A stretch of 64,000 nt of DNA, from positions 1 through 64,000 of the forward strand of contig JAECUM010001097.1 in assembly GCA_016617855.1 (NCBI GenBank). Direction: 5' to 3'. The stretch comes from Megalonaias nervosa. Lineage: Eukaryota > Mollusca > Bivalvia > Unionida > Unionidae. Below the pieces are notes generated by a model. The model was not told where the DNA came from and did no database searches. It was given only the letters and a program-made list of their open reading frames with translations. Positions 43,023 through 57,789 of the stretch are shown in pieces; position 1 is the first letter of the stretch, and every line of letters begins with the position of its first letter. The position numbers and the translations under genes were made by a program.

Positions 43023-45001
43023 TAGTGATATTGCTGTGGGAAGGTAGCGTCGAGTCTAGCATTGGTCTGTGGACGACGATGTGTGTTGCGCTGGTTTGGG
43101 CTTCGAAGTCATAGTTGACTTTTGGGGGTTCATAAGAGACGTGTTATTCTCTGAAGATCACATTCTCTTACCTCGTGGTAAACAGGAATGTTCCTGTGTT
43201 ATATTTTCTTTGATCTGCTAGCTACCAGTCAGTTTTTAAAGAGTTTTGTACAGTGGGTTTTGAAAGCTGTTCGCTGCCATCGTGACATTTGTAATGATTT
43301 AACATGGTTTCCATCATGCGTAGATTGAGTCGTCTCCTTGGAAAGATTAGTATCCATTTGGGAAGTTCTGAAGGACAATTCATAGCACATGACAATTAAT
43401 TGGCAGCATGGGCTAGTGATATTGCATACCATTGAATAATTTAATCAATTATGTGATAATGTTTGGTCTGTGCTTTCGGGAGAACCAATATATTTCGCGC
43501 AGGTGCGATAAGGTCTTTTGGGAGACGTGTTATCCTGGTGGAAAGGCAATCTCCAGACCTGAGCTTTTCGGGTAAACAGGAATGGTCCTGTGTTACATGT
43601 GTTGTCTTGTTAGAGATCCGTGTTGCGTAGTCGTTCCTGCAGCATATTCCGAAGGTTGTTATGGGAGAATTTGACCCCGGATAGCTAGTCGGAGCAGTTT
43701 TATGTTGGATTCAACTGAGTAAATTTGTGTTCATTGTTGACATTTAGTTTTCTTCTAAGCAATCAGTGATTCCAAGAAAAAGTTTTATGTAAGATGTGAG
43801 CGAGCGACGGGTCGTAAGAAACAAGCCCATTTATTCTGAGGTTTATATGAATCATATTGGGAATCATTAATCGGGTTGGTGGTTGATTTTAGGGGAGTAA
43901 TCTATTTTGATTCATGACCACATAAGTGTGACGTCTGTGTCACTCGAGGACGAGTGATCCTTTGAAGGAGGGGTAATGTAATAAATTTGGAGTATGCACA
44001 TTTGTTTATAGCGCTCGGTTGTAAGGATTTCTTAGATGTTTGTGATTATTTGTTTATTATGGGAAGTCGGTCCTGGGGAAATATTCCTAAGACCGAAATA
44101 ATATGTCAATTACTAGGTGCACGGAGTGAAGTGTTAGTGAGTTTCCATGATGCCATGGTTGACTTTTAGTGAATTCAGGTCCAAACGGCATGAGTGTCCC
44201 TGTCGTACCATAGTCCCTATTAAAATCTAGTGGTGGACATTGGTGGTGTGACTGCAGTGGCACTATTTACGGTAGGAGACCGGTAAATTACACAAAGAAA
44301 TAAACAAGAAGGGACTCGGCAGATACCGTTCATGTCGACATCGTGGCAAATGTGATGCAGTTGTACTGGCGAAATGTCCCTTGAAACCATGAATTGACTG
44401 GCCTAAGGTGGCGTAGTAAAAATAGTTCCCTGTCTTAGGGGATAGTTGGATAGTTTCTACGGCGTGAACTGCTGACGGTACGGAAACCTGATGAAGAGAA
44501 ACCATGCAGATGTGCGGTTATATATATCTGGCAAGTTGTGAGATCTGTGGTCTTGCATTGATTAGAGTAAACTTATGTATAGAATGGACACGTCGGGCTT
44601 TCTCATTTAAAACTGAGGTTGTCTAGAAGTCTTTGGAAATTTGGGTAAACTTAAGACTTCTAGCGGAATAGCGCCATGGTTTGACACCGCTCGGTCAAGC
44701 AAATACCCCTGGCTTATAATAATATATAGCATCGATGCAACAGGCCATATAGTATGAGGATCTAACTAGATCGAAGTTGCTTATATTCAACCTCACGAAC
44801 ATGTGCTGTTCTTGATAGTTTGTACCACCATTGCTCCTTAAGGGCTAATCATGCGGGTTTTATGTCAGAATAAACTTAGTTATTTCTGTTCCAATTGTAA
44901 ATATCAGTGGTTGTTATTTGGAAAATAACTGTCCATATCACGAAGGATTACTAACTCGTGTGTGTGTGCTTCTGTGTGAGTGTGTGTGTGTGTTAGGGGG
45001 T

Positions 45002-45060
<59 letters not shown>

Positions 45061-45062
<2 letters not shown>

Positions 45063-45288
45063 GCATTTTTAAAGTAGTTTTCACAATTTTGCAGTGATAT
45101 TGCGACGATGTCTGCGGTGGGGCAGTTTATAGTGGTGTGTAGCACTGGGGCATCATGCTGAGCGCCAAGCGAGGTAGGTGTTAGTACCAGTTTTATAAGT
45201 CTTTGGTAAGACTCGACCTGGCTTCTAACCCGCGACCTCCCACATCCGAGGCGGACGCTCTAATCAGTAGGCCACTGGAGCGGCCACT
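45061..45288 (-). mobile_element. tRNA-derived SINE, U4
   Basis: Same SINE as in U1; box A carries a substitution (TAATCAG for TAACCAG on the plus strand). The adjacent TG tract is interrupted by AGGGG. Confidence 0.72.
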
Positions 45289-45595
45289 GTTAACTCGTAA
45301 CAACTAAACCATTTGCGATCTTCAAGAGAAGCCAAACGCTGTGACTCTCATCATTTTAGTGCGCACGATAGTTCTTTGAATAAAGTAAAAACTTAAACTT
45401 CCATGAAGTGTCAGTCATCATGATGTAAAATTCTTGGGCAGAATTTAGGATTGCATATGAAGTTTTCTTTTGAGCATTATATATAAATTTATGTTTGATT
45501 TTAATGAAAACAAAATAAATATATTTATATTTCAAATTCTTCTGCTAACTTTGATAAAAACAAAAAAAGAAATCGTTGCAAAAACTATATTCTCT

Positions 45596-45890
45596 TCAAG
45601 ATTGCACAGTGAGGTCCGACATGAGGAGCCTGATCTCTTTTGTAAGCTCCTTTTCCTTTCTCTCTTGTACTGAACTTCTATATAGCCTCCTGCTGGTTCT
45701 GGAGCTTTTGTCGAATTTTTCAAGCAGACCTGAAGCCTTTCGTCGCCCACCTTTAAAGTTTTCACTGCGAATCCTTCCTGTTGTGCTTTGTTGTTGCCAT
45801 TGGCCCTGTTGTTGGAGGAGGTCACATGCCGTCCTTGCCTCCCTGTAAATTATGAATTTATGATTAAAAATTCTCAGTAAAATCTATATC

Positions 45891-45954
<64 letters not shown>

Positions 45955-46516
45955 CGCTCGCTCGCTCGCGCGCGCGGTGCCGTGTTCCGTACAGAATATT
46001 TGTCCGTCCATCTAAAACAGGCAACACATACATTTCATTTATAGGAATGTTAGTTTCTTTGCTTGCTATCGTACACAGAATCTTCCATTCCCACACCAAT
46101 ATGCCTCTAATAATCTTTAATTTGTCTTAAACTAGAAATAAATGCATAATTGAATCCATGTCTTTTCTGCCATTTACATATTTGAATTGCATTGGAAGCC
46201 TCCTATTTTGGGATGACAATTTCATCAGCACTTCCAAGTTCTCATATTCACGTCTTTTACAATTTGATCGATATGTGTTGAAAACAATTTTCAAATTGTT
46301 GTGAAGATATCAGAAGAAATAAGTAGACAAGTTTTCCATAAGAAAATAGATCAGGAAAAACACTTACTTTAATAGACGATCAACCAATGCTCCAATGGCT
46401 GGATTCTTCTGCTGTCCATCTTTGGATTCAGCTACTCTGGGCGACATCATAATTGAATTGGTATCATAGATTCTCCCTTCTACAGACTTTCCTTTTAAAA
46501 GGTGTATTGGTTCCTG

Positions 46517-46550
<34 letters not shown>

Positions 46551-46568
46551 CAATAGTTATAGTAAGAA

Positions 46569-46608
<40 letters not shown>

Positions 46609-46804
46609 TAAGTTCTATGTGATGAGAACGGAACATAAGCATGATCCAATTTAACCGTACGAGTGGATGTTGCTTACTAATTAGGTTAAAGTGAATAATG
46701 CGCATGTTGTCAATTTTATATAGTTTATATTTTTGGCCAGTGAAATGTAATATCACTGCCCATCCGTTTGAATAATAAAATAATAATGATAATAGTTGTT
46801 GGTG

Positions 46805-46845
<41 letters not shown>

Positions 46846-47016
46846 CATCATTATTATTTCAATTTGAAAAGAACAGATCACAAGTATAAAACAAGTTAAC
46901 CCTGCAAGTGTACGTTCCTTATTAATAGTGTTAAATTGAATAATGCGCATGGGGTCGTTTTCATATGGTTTGTATTTTCGGCCAGTCAAATTTAAGGTTA
47001 CTGCCCATCCGTCTAA

Positions 47017-47052
<36 letters not shown>

Positions 47053-47086
47053 GTTGTTCGTTGGTGTTCTGTAACTATCATTATTA

Positions 47087-47124
<38 letters not shown>

Positions 47125-48119
47125 TTATTTCTATTTGAAAAGAACGGAGCAAAAAGTATAATCTAATTTAATCCTACAACTGGACGTTGCTTACCAATGG
47201 GGCTAAATTAAATAATGCGCAAGGTGTCATTTTTATATGGCTTGTGTTATCGGCCAGTGAAATTGAAGGTAACTGTCCATCCAATTTGTAAGTTCTCATG
47301 CATTCCACTTCCAACCAGCTGACATTTTCACGAGAGATTTGAACCACTCACGTAAAGTTCAATTTTGCAATGTAATCTGTGTCTTCTCGACACTTTTCTG
47401 TGATGGTGTGTTCTTACAACAAATGTTTCATTTTAATCATATGATGCCGATTGTTGCCATATTTCAATAAACAAGAAACTGTATCCGACATTTCGCTAGG
47501 AAAATTTAGAAATTTGTATTATGTTAAAAACCGATTTATTCCAATCTCGTTATGAAATAATAAATTATTCCTCTCATGACGCAATATCATCATCATTCTT
47601 CCTCCTCTTCATCATCATCAACATATTATTAGTAGTAGTACTAGTATTATCAATATTATTATTTTTATTACAATAACAATGCTGACGATGACGATAAATA
47701 TGACGACAGTGACGGTTGCCTGCGTTAGATATTGTGACACACTATCAACAATGATGATTTGAAGCAGGTTAGTTTTGTAGAAAAATCAAAGAGAAATTTA
47801 TGAAACATTAGCTGTCTTGACTTTTCTAGGAAGTATTTCCTTTACTTTGGAAGCGCAATGTGACATTTAAATTTAGAAGAAAGAAAAACAGATGAAACTA
47901 TGGAAGAAGACAAAGAGAACGAGATTTGCATGCATAATAATTCCACATACCTAACACATCTGGGGAAAGAAAAAATGACAGTTAAAGAGCTTGTTTGAAA
48001 CAAATAAATTCACTTATGTAATAGCTTTGAATATAGTGTTCCTTGGTTTCCCACTTCTCCTCATAATCCTCCAAATCCTGGTCATTGATTGTATAGGTGT
48101 TGTACAGTGACTGTGCCAT
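45596..48119 (-). pseudogene. Three-exon host gene, U4 copy, splice donor of exon 1 lost
   Basis: Exon 1 is 48018-48119, exon 2 is 46368-46513 and exon 3 is 45596-45842, with all lengths as in U1. The donor after exon 1 reads ATAAGT, not GTAAGT (plus strand ACTTAT at 48012-48017). This is a G-to-A change at a CpG, so normal splicing of intron 1 should fail. Exon 3 also carries a Glu-to-Val type change. Coding frames are otherwise open. Use of a cryptic donor cannot be excluded. Confidence 0.68.
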
Positions 48120-48862
48120 ATCTGTTTTATAAGGGAAAAATAGATGAAGGATTTATCTCCAAGATGCGAACTGTCTATCTAGGGTCTTTCTAAAAACTCG
48201 ACTCGTCCTTAGAAACTGACAAATTAGAATGATACTTAAAGTCCAACTGCACAGAAGTCAAAGGTCGAATGTTCTCAAGAGTAGCGCTTGGACTTTTAAA
48301 TCTGTCCATTGCAGCCCTAAAACAGTTACTATTGGCTGGAGATTAAAAGTATAGCACCCGCGGCAGTATTACCTGTAGTTACCTCTATTCAGCACCGTTA
48401 CCATAACACGCCTTATGGCTTACGTCCGGCGAGTACACCCGTAATCAATCCAAAGCCGCATATTAGTCTGACATCTTAATAAAGTCCATACCTAATCCTG
48501 AGTATAGGCGTGATTAAAATTCACGATCAGCTCACTCTCATACATGTACCTTATATTTTATTTGTTGTTCTTTTATGTTTCTGTTTAGTTTGTTTTGCAA
48601 TTGTTAGTATATATTTAACTTTCACCAGTGATCACTCATAGCAACTTCATCATTAAGTGTGTTTACAATATACATGTATAGTTAATTAGTCTAGGTCTGT
48701 AATATCGATGTACCTTACTAATGTAAGTTAACATACATGTGTGTGATGGATTGTGATTGATTGCACTCTTTATATCTCTGTAATATCTTTGAGGGCCTCA
48801 AGGTAGATTAGATCTGTTTTATAACTAACTGAGTTACCCTCATTAGGTAAAGTCTTTATTAA

Positions 48863-48912
<50 letters not shown>

Positions 48913-50764
48913 CCCGTTTGCTTTCAGTGTGCCTTTGCTTATTTTCGTTCTTGTTTGCTTTAAATGAGATTTTCATTTCATGCAATTTGCTGTTTTCCAT
49001 TATGCAAAATTTAAATAGACAGCATAATTGTTAATCTTTGCTTTTATCATGTACTTTGCATTTTGCTTAGCCATTTGCCATTTTCCATTTTGCTCTGAAG
49101 ATTCCCAATTATCATTTGATTCATTGTGATAATTAGTAGTATGCACATTTAAATAGAGAAACAATTTTGTGCAGTTTTTCTTTTCATGCTACACGAAAGC
49201 CATGCCAAATTTTCTGAGTGTTTTCTTGCTGCATTCAATTTTATTTTGTTTATATTTGTTTTGTGTCTATTCAATAATATATGAAGTGGAAAATTTAATT
49301 TTCCAATTGGTAAATCCAGTAACCTAGCCTATTGTTTTCTGCTTCTACACTATGTACGGACAGAACAGAACAGTTCTTACAGCACGAAGTAAACCTTTTC
49401 TCAAAATCGTTTTCAAATTTTACACGTGTTCTACTTGATAAATTCAATTACTTGCTACACTTTGTGTATCTGTACTGCAGAGTCAGGAATTTGTATTTTT
49501 GTCCCATCTGTTGTGGCCAACAGGTATGAAATCTAATATATTTTCTTTCACAATTGTCTGTAGTATTTACAGACCTCATTAAGAAATTCTTATATTACTG
49601 AGGTCATAGTTATGTCACAAAATAAGACTTCTTTTCTGTGGCTATATAACTGAAGTTAATAAACCTAAGTGTGAAATTCTCACTAAGTAGGTATTATGGA
49701 AACGGAACCCCAAAATATGGAGAAAAAAAAACTAAATAGCTAATTGAATAGAGATTGTAGGGAGGGGAAATGAAAAGATGTTAAAGGCTCAACAACCTCC
49801 ACCACACCCCCAATTTATCAGCTCATAGACTTTGGAGAAATCAAAGTAGAGGAATGCTCAAGACAAACTGACATCCTCACCACTGTGTCAGTTAGAGGAG
49901 TAAAATTATTGTTTGAACAGTACTTGTGAAAGAAAACATTTTCATGTATCATTTATAACACTGTCATCTATATGTGGACTCAGTAAAGTTGAAAGCTTGC
50001 TGAATACTGTCTCCCCTATTTTGTTTTTCATAAAATTTTATTCATATATATATATGCATGTTAAAATCTGCAAACCAGCATAAACAGGGTACAAACCTGT
50101 GTTCAAATATGCAAAGTACAGAACATGTATTATGTTGACAATTGTAGAACTTTTGTAAGTTTGAACGACAAACAACAGGATTTAAACAATCTAGTGAAGT
50201 ATAAAATACAATGCAAAATATGTATACAAGAAATCAACAGTAAATGCAACGTTAATGCTAGGGACGAAATCACCTCCAGCACGTGCAGCCCAAGAATTGT
50301 CTTGTGATCGACGTGTAGACAGGTAGGTACGGGGACAATACGTGTGGGAATATATGTAAAGTGACTTGAGAATGTAACTTATAAACAAACAACCAGGATT
50401 AAATAATTAAAAAAAGGGGAAAGTAACATTATGTGTAGCTGAATTAATCTGTGTTGAATTTGGATTGGAAGAGGAAAAGATATTGTGGGCACGTGCAACC
50501 TAGGATAGCTCGTATGACGTGTGCAGACATTTAAACATAAAGGTATTATTCATCATTTGGAAATGTACAATGAAGTGATGATATTCAAAGCATAGGACAT
50601 GATAGAATTGATGAGATGTTAACTAAATTTCTGAGAAACATGGATTAAAATATGAAAGGTAAGGTGTGATTTTTGCTATTGACTAATATCAATTACCAAG
50701 TCCAAATTATATTAGGAATAAAATAATTCTGCCAAACACCATTTCTCAATGCAATGAACAAGAT

Positions 50765-51341
50765 TTAATCTTTAAAAATCAGTCCTGATGCTACATTTGA
50801 GTCTAGATAGAAGAAGGATAACAGGGTATTACAAGTTACCACTTCTTTATTATAGTATGCACGTGCACGTTTGAACCATATTGTATACTTGTATTCAGCG
50901 CATAATAGGAGGCACAAGTCCTCAAATTCAGGTTTGGAGAACGAGGCCTTGTTGGGAAAAAGACCTAATTTAAGGAAAGTATAGAATGTATTGAAAGAGT
51001 TTCCGGTTAGTTTCATCATGCATTTAACAATTAAATCTTGTAGGGGATAGACAAGTTTACATTCCAAAAATAAATGGTCCACAGTTTTGATATCGCCACA
51101 AAAGGTGCATAATTTTGATTGAGAAATTCGTTTCAAATACTTTATGGACGGGTAGGATATCATGGATGGTTTTAAAACACATATCTCTAGTGATTGGATC
51201 TGTAAATTTATTATGCAAATGTTTTGGAGGACTGCTTCTTTTTTTGTTTTGTTTTTTGTTTTTTGAGGAGTTTTTTCTTGTCCTTGTAGAGTTAGTAGTA
51301 TTAGTGATATTGCTGTGGGAAGGTAGCGTCGAGTCTAGCAT
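50765..51341 (-). pseudogene. LINE 3' remnant, U5
   Basis: Same fragment as in U1, in two phases (50765-51163 and 51057-51341). Non-functional. Confidence 0.58.
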
Positions 51342-53276
51342 TGGTCTGTGGACGACGATGTGTGTTGCGCTGGTTTGGGCTTCGAAGTCATAGTTGACTT
51401 TTGGGGGTTCATAAGAGACGTGTTATTCTCTGAAGATCACATTCTCTTACCTCGTGGTAAACAGGAATGTTCCTGTGTTATATTTTCTTTGATCTGCTAG
51501 CTACCAGTCAGTTGGAAAGAGTTTTGTACAGTGGGTTTTGAAAGCTGTTCGCTGCCATCGTGACATTTGTAATGGTTTAACATGGTTTCCATCATGCGTA
51601 GATTGAGTCGTCTCCTTGGAAAGATTAGTATCCATTTGGGAAGTTCTGAAGGACAATTCATAGCACATGACAATTAATTGGCAGCATGGGCTAGTGATAT
51701 TGCATACCATTGAATAATTTAATCAATTATGTGATAATGTTTGGTCTGTGCTTTCGGGAGAACCAATATATTTCGCGCAGGTGCGATAAGGTCTTTTGGG
51801 AGACGTGTTATCCTGGTGGAAAGGCAATCTCCAGACCTGAGCTTTTCGGGTAAACAGGAATGGTCCTGTGTTACATGTGTTGTCTTCTTAGAGATCTGTG
51901 TTGCGTAGTCGTTCCTGCAGCATATTCCGAAGGTTGTTATGGGAGAATTTGACCCCGGATAGCTAGTCGGAACAGTTTTATGTTGGATTCAACTGAGTAA
52001 ATTTGTGTTCATTGTTGACATTTAGTTTTCTTCTAAGCAATCAGTGATTCCAAGAAAAAGTTTTATGTAAGATGTGAGCGAGCGACGGGTCGTAAGAAAC
52101 AAGCCCATTTATTCTGAGGTTTATATGAATCATATTGGGAATCATTAATCGGGTTGGTGGTTGATTTTAGGGGAGTAATCTATTTTGATTCATGACCACA
52201 TAAGTGTGACGTCTGTGTCACTCGAGGACGAGTGATCCTTTGAAGGAGGGGTAATGTAATAAATTTGGAGTATGCACATTTGTTTATAGCGCTCGGTTGT
52301 AAGGATTTCTTAGATGTTTGTGATTATTTGTTTATTATGGGAAGTCGGTCCTGGGGAAATATTCCTAAGACCGAAATAATATGTCAATTACTAGGTGCAC
52401 GGAGTGAAGTGTTAGTGAGTTTCCATGATGCCATGGTTGACTTTTAGTGAATTCAGGTCCAAACGGCATGAGTGTCCCTGTCGTACCATAGTCCCTATTA
52501 AAATCTAGTGGTGTACATTGGTGGTGTGACTGCAGTGGCACTATTTACGGTAGGAGACCGGTAAATTACACAAAGGAATAAACAAGAAGGGACTCGGCAG
52601 ATACCGTTCATGTCGACATCGTGGCAAATGTGATGCAGTTGTACTGGCGAAATGTGCCTTGAAACCATGAATTGACTGGCCTAAGGTGGCGTAGTAAAAA
52701 TAGTTCCCTGTCTTAGGGGATAGTTGGATAGTTTCTACGGCGTGAACTGCTGACGGTACGGAAACCTGATGAAGAGAAACCATGCAGATGTGCGGTTATA
52801 TATATCTGGCAAGTTGTGAGATCTGTGGTCTTGCATTGATTAGAGTAAACTTATGTATAGAATGGACACGTCGGGCTTTCTCATTTAAAACTGAGGTTGT
52901 CTAGAAGTCTTTGGAAATTTGGGGTAAACTTATGACTTCTAGCGGAATAGCGCCATGGTTTGACACCGCTCGGTCAAGCAAATACCCCTGGCTTATAATA
53001 ATATATAGCATCGATGCAACAGGCCATATAGTATGAGGATCTAACTAGATCGAAGTTGCTTATATTCAACCTCACGAACATGTGCTGTTCTTGATAGTTT
53101 GTACCACCATTGCTCCTTAAGGGCTAATAATGCGGGTTTTATGTCAGAATAAACTTAGTTATTTCTGTTCCAATTGTAAATATCAGTGGTTGTTATTTGG
53201 AAAATAACTGTCCATATCACGAAGGATTACTAACTCGTGTGTGTGTGCTTCTGTGTGAGTGTGTGTGAGTGTGTTG

Positions 53277-53343
<67 letters not shown>

Positions 53344-53571
53344 TTGCATTTTTAAAGTAGTTTTCACAATTTTGCAGTGATATTGCGACGATGTCTGCGG
53401 TGGGGCAGTTTATAGTGGTGTGTAGCACTGGGGCATCATGCTGAGCGCCAAGTGAGGTAGATGTTAGTACCATTTTTTTAAGTCTTTGGTAAGACTCGAC
53501 CTGGCTTCTAACCCGCGACCTCCCACATCCGAGGCGGACGCTCTAACCAGTAGGCCACTGGAGCGGCCACT
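53344..53571 (-). mobile_element. tRNA-derived SINE, U5
   Basis: Same SINE as in U1, boxes A and B present, TG/GA tract on its tail side (53236-53343). Confidence 0.75.
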
Positions 53572-53878
53572 GTTAACTCGTAACAACTAAACCATTTGCG
53601 ATCTTCAAGAGAAGCCAAACGCTGTGACTCTCATCATTTTAGTGCGCACGATAGTTCTTTGAATAAAGTAAAAACTTAAACTTCCATGAAGTGTCAGTCA
53701 TCATGATGTAAAATTCTTGGGCAGAATTTAGGATTGCATATGAAGTTTTCTTTTGAGCATTATATATAAATTTATGTTTGATTTTAATGAAAACAAAATA
53801 AATATATTTATATTTCAAATTCTTCTGCTAACTTTGATAAAAACAAAAAAAGAAATCGTTGCAAAAACTATATTCTCT

Positions 53879-54173
53879 TCAAGATTGCACAGTGAGGTCC
53901 GACATGAGGAGCCTGATCTCTTTTGTAAGCTCCTTTTCCTTTCTCTCTTGTGCTGAACTTCTATATAGCCTCCTGCTGGTTCTGGAGCTTTTGTCGAATT
54001 TTTCAAGCAGACCTGAAGCCTTTCGTCGCCGACCTTTAAAGTTTTCTCTGCGAATCCTTCCTGTTGTGCTTTGTTGTTGCCATTGGCCCTGTTGTTGGAG
54101 GAGGTCACATGCCGTCCTTGCCTCCATGTAAATTATGAATTGATGATTAAAAATTCTCAGTAAAATCTATATC

Positions 54174-54227
<54 letters not shown>

Positions 54228-54776
54228 CGCTCGCGCGCGCGGTGGCGTGTTCCGTACAGAATATTTGTCCGTCCATCTAAAACAGGCAACACATACATTT
54301 CGTTTATAGGAATGTTAGTTTCTTTGCTTGCTATCGTACACAGAATCTTCCATTCCCACACCATTATGCCTCTAATAATCTTTAATTTGTCTTAAACTAG
54401 AAATAAATGCATAATTGAATCCATGTCTTTTCTGCTATACATATTTGAATTGCATTGGAAGCCTCCTATTTTGGGATGACAATTTCATCAGCACTTCCAA
54501 GTTCTCATATTCACGTCTTTTAAAATTTGATCGATATATGTTGAAAACAATTTTCAGATTGTTGTGAAGATATCAGAAGAAATAAGTAGACAAGTTTTCC
54601 ATAAGAAAATAGATCAGGAAAAACACTTACTTTAATAGACGATCAACCAATGCTCCAATGGCTGGATTCTTCTGCTGTCCATCTTTGGATTCAGCTACTC
54701 TGGGCGACATCATAATTGAATTGGTATCGTAGATTCTCCCTTCTGCAGACTTTCCTTTTAAAAGGTGTATTGGTTC
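53879..54776 (-). pseudogene. Three-exon host gene, U5 copy, exon 1 deleted and acceptor of exon 3 lost
   Basis: Exon 2 (54631-54776) and exon 3 (53879-54125) remain. The acceptor of exon 3 is AT, not AG (plus strand CATG where other units have CCTG, at 54126-54128). This change also creates an ATG in the exon 3 frame. Exon 1 was removed by the deletion between microsatellites. Exon 2 has a Val-to-Ala change. Clearly a dead copy, unless a new start is used. Confidence 0.75.
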
Positions 54777-54779
54777 CTG

Positions 54780-54843
<64 letters not shown>

Positions 54844-54879
54844 TAGTTATAGTAAGAAATTTATGATTATCATTATTAC

Positions 54880-54923
<44 letters not shown>

Positions 54924-56043
54924 CCCGTTTGCTTTCAGTGTGCCTTTGCTTATTTTCGTTCTTGTTTGCTTTAAATGAGATTTTCATTTCATGCAATTTG
55001 CTGTTTTCCATTATGCAAAATTTAAATAGACAACATAATTGTTAATCTTTGCTTTTATCATGTACTTTGCATTTTGCTTAGCCATTTGCCATTTTCCATT
55101 TTGCTCTGAAGATTTCCAATTATCATTTGATTCATTGTGATAATTAGTAGTATGCACATTTAAATAGAACAACAATTTTGTGCAGTTTTTCTTTTCATGC
55201 TACACGAAAGCCATGCCAAATTTTCTGAGTGTTTTCTTGCTGCATTCAATTTTATTTTGTTTATATTTGTTTTGTGTCTATTCAATAATATATGAAGTGG
55301 AAAATTTAATTTTCCAATTGGTAAATCCAGCAACCTAGCCTATTGTTTTCTGCTTCTACACTATGTACGGACAGAACAGAACAGTTCTTACAGCACGAAG
55401 TAAACCTTTTCTCAAAATCGCTTTCAAATTTTACACGTGTTCTACTTGATAAATTCAATTACTTGCTACACTTTGTGTATCTGTACTGCAGAGTCAGGAA
55501 TTTGTATTTTTGTCCCATCTGTTGTGGCCAACAGGTTTGAAATCTAATATATTTTCTTTCACAATTGTCTGTAGTATTTACAGACCTCATTAAGAAATTC
55601 TTATATTACTGAGGTCATAGTTATGTCACAAAATAAGACTTCTTTTCTGTGGCTATATAACTGAAGTTAATAAACCTAAGTTTGAAATTCTCACTTAGTA
55701 GGTATTATGGAAACGGAACCCCAAAATATGGAGAAAAAAAACTAAATAGCTAATTGAATAGAGATTGTAGGGAGGGGAAATGAAAAGATGTTAAAGGCTC
55801 AACAACCTCCACCACACCCCCAATTTATCAGCTCATAGACTTTGGAGAAATCAAAGTAGAGGAATGCTCAAGACAAACTGACATCCTCACCACTGTGTCA
55901 GTTAGAGGAGTAAAATTATTGTTTGAACAGTACTTGTGAAAGAAAACATTTTCATGTATCATTTATAACACTGTCATCTATATGTGGACTCAGTAAAGTT
56001 GAAAGCTTGCTGAATACTGTCTCCCCTATTTTGTTTTTCATAA

Positions 56044-56124
<81 letters not shown>

Positions 56125-56830
56125 TGTTAAAATCTGCAAACCAGCATAAACAGGGTACAAACCTGTGTTCAAATATGCAAAGTACAGAACATGTATTATG
56201 TTGACAATTGTAGAACTTTTGTAAGTTTGAACGACAAACAACAGGATTTAAACAATCTAGTGAAGTATAAAATACAATGCAAAATATGTATACAAGAAAT
56301 CAACAGTAAATGCAACGTTAATGCTAGGGACGAAATCACCTCCAGCACGTGCAGCCCAAGAATTGTCTTGTGATCGACGTGTAGACAGGTAGGTACGGGG
56401 ACAATACGTGTGGGAATATATGTAAAGTGACTTGAGAATGTAACTTATAAACAAACAACCAGGATTAAATAATTGAAAAAAGGGGAAAGTAACATTATGT
56501 GTAGCTGAATTAATCTGTGTTGAATTTGGATTGGAAGAGGAAAAGATATTGTGGGCACGTGCAACCTAGGATGGCTCGTATGACGTGTGCAGACATTTAA
56601 ACATAAAGGTATTATTCATCATTTGGAAATGTACAATGAAGTGATGATATTCAAAGCATAGGACATGATAGAATTGATCAGATGTTAACTAAATTTCTGA
56701 GAAACATGGATTAAAATATGAAAGGTAAGGTGTGATTTTTGCTATTGACTAATATCAATTACCAAGTCCAAATTATATTAGGAATAAATTAATTCTGCCA
56801 AACACCATTTCTCAATGCAATGAACAAGAT

Positions 56831-57406
56831 TTAATCTTTAAAAATCAGTCCTGATGCTACATTTGAGTCTAGATAGAAGAAGGATAACAGGGTATTACAA
56901 GTTACCACTTCTTTATTATAGTATGCACGTGCACGTTTGAACCATATTGTATACTTGTATTCAGCGCATAATAGGAGGCACAAGTCCTCAAATTCAGGTT
57001 TGGAGAACGAGGCCTTGTTGGGAAAAAGACCTAATTTAAGGAAAGTATAGAATGTATTGAAAGAGTTTCCGGTTAGTTTCATCATGCATTTAACAACTAA
57101 ATCTTGTAGGGGATAGACAAGTTTACATTCCAAAAATAAATGGTCCACAGTTTTGATATCGCCGCAAAAGGTGCATAATTTTGATTGAGAAATTCGTTTC
57201 AAATACTTTATGGACGGGTAGGATATCATGGATGGTTTTAAAACACATATCTCTAGTGATTGGATCTGTAAATTTATTATGCAAATGTTTTGGAGGACTG
57301 CTTCTTTTTTTGTTTTGTTTTTTGTTTTTTGAGGAGTTTTTTCTTGTCCTTGTAGAGTTAGTATATTAGTGATATTGCTGTGGGAAGGTAGCGTCGAGTC
57401 TAGCAT
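56831..57406 (-). pseudogene. LINE 3' remnant, U6
   Basis: Same fragment as in U1. A small deletion in the Asn/Thr-rich part (AGTATATTAGTG) makes one 191-codon frame, again without the first motif in phase. Non-functional. Confidence 0.58.
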
Positions 57407-57746
57407 TGGTCTGTGGACGACGATGTGTGTTGCGCTGGTTTGGGCTTCGAAGTCATAGTTGACTTTTGGGGGTTCATAAGAGACGTGTTATTCTCTGAAG
57501 ATCACATTCTCTTACCTCGTGGTAAACAGGAATGTTCCTGTGTTATATTTTCTTTGATCTATGTGATGAGAACGGAACATAAGCATGATCCAATTTAACA
57601 GTACAAGTGGATGTTGCTTACTAATAGGGTTAAAGTGAATAATGTGCATGTTGTCACTTTTATATAGTTTATATTTTCGGCCAGTGAAATGTAATATCAC
57701 TGAACATCCGTTTGAATAATAAAATAATAATGATAATAGTTGTTGG

Positions 57747-57789
<43 letters not shown>

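Larger units (their letters stand above)
42146..50428. repeat. Host tandem unit U4 (8283 bp)
   Basis: Same layout as U1. The AT tract is very short here (about 50044-50055). The ATT tract is at about 48857-48911. Gene-free spacer at about 43023-44955. The gene copy has a damaged splice donor. Confidence 0.93.
50429..56494. repeat. Host tandem unit U5, shortened (6066 bp)
   Basis: Same start as the other units, but about 2.2-2.3 kb is missing between the TAA/ATT tract beside exon 2 (about 54780-54900) and the ATT tract of the 5' flank, which are fused at about 54870-54921. Exon 1 and the intron modules are gone. The AT tract is at about 56051-56121. Gene-free spacer at about 51342-53235. Confidence 0.93.

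Noticed and set aside
53879..54127. New ATG-started 82-codon gene from exon 3 in U5
   Set aside because: The ATG arises from the same base change that destroys the splice acceptor. No promoter evidence; treated as part of a dead copy.
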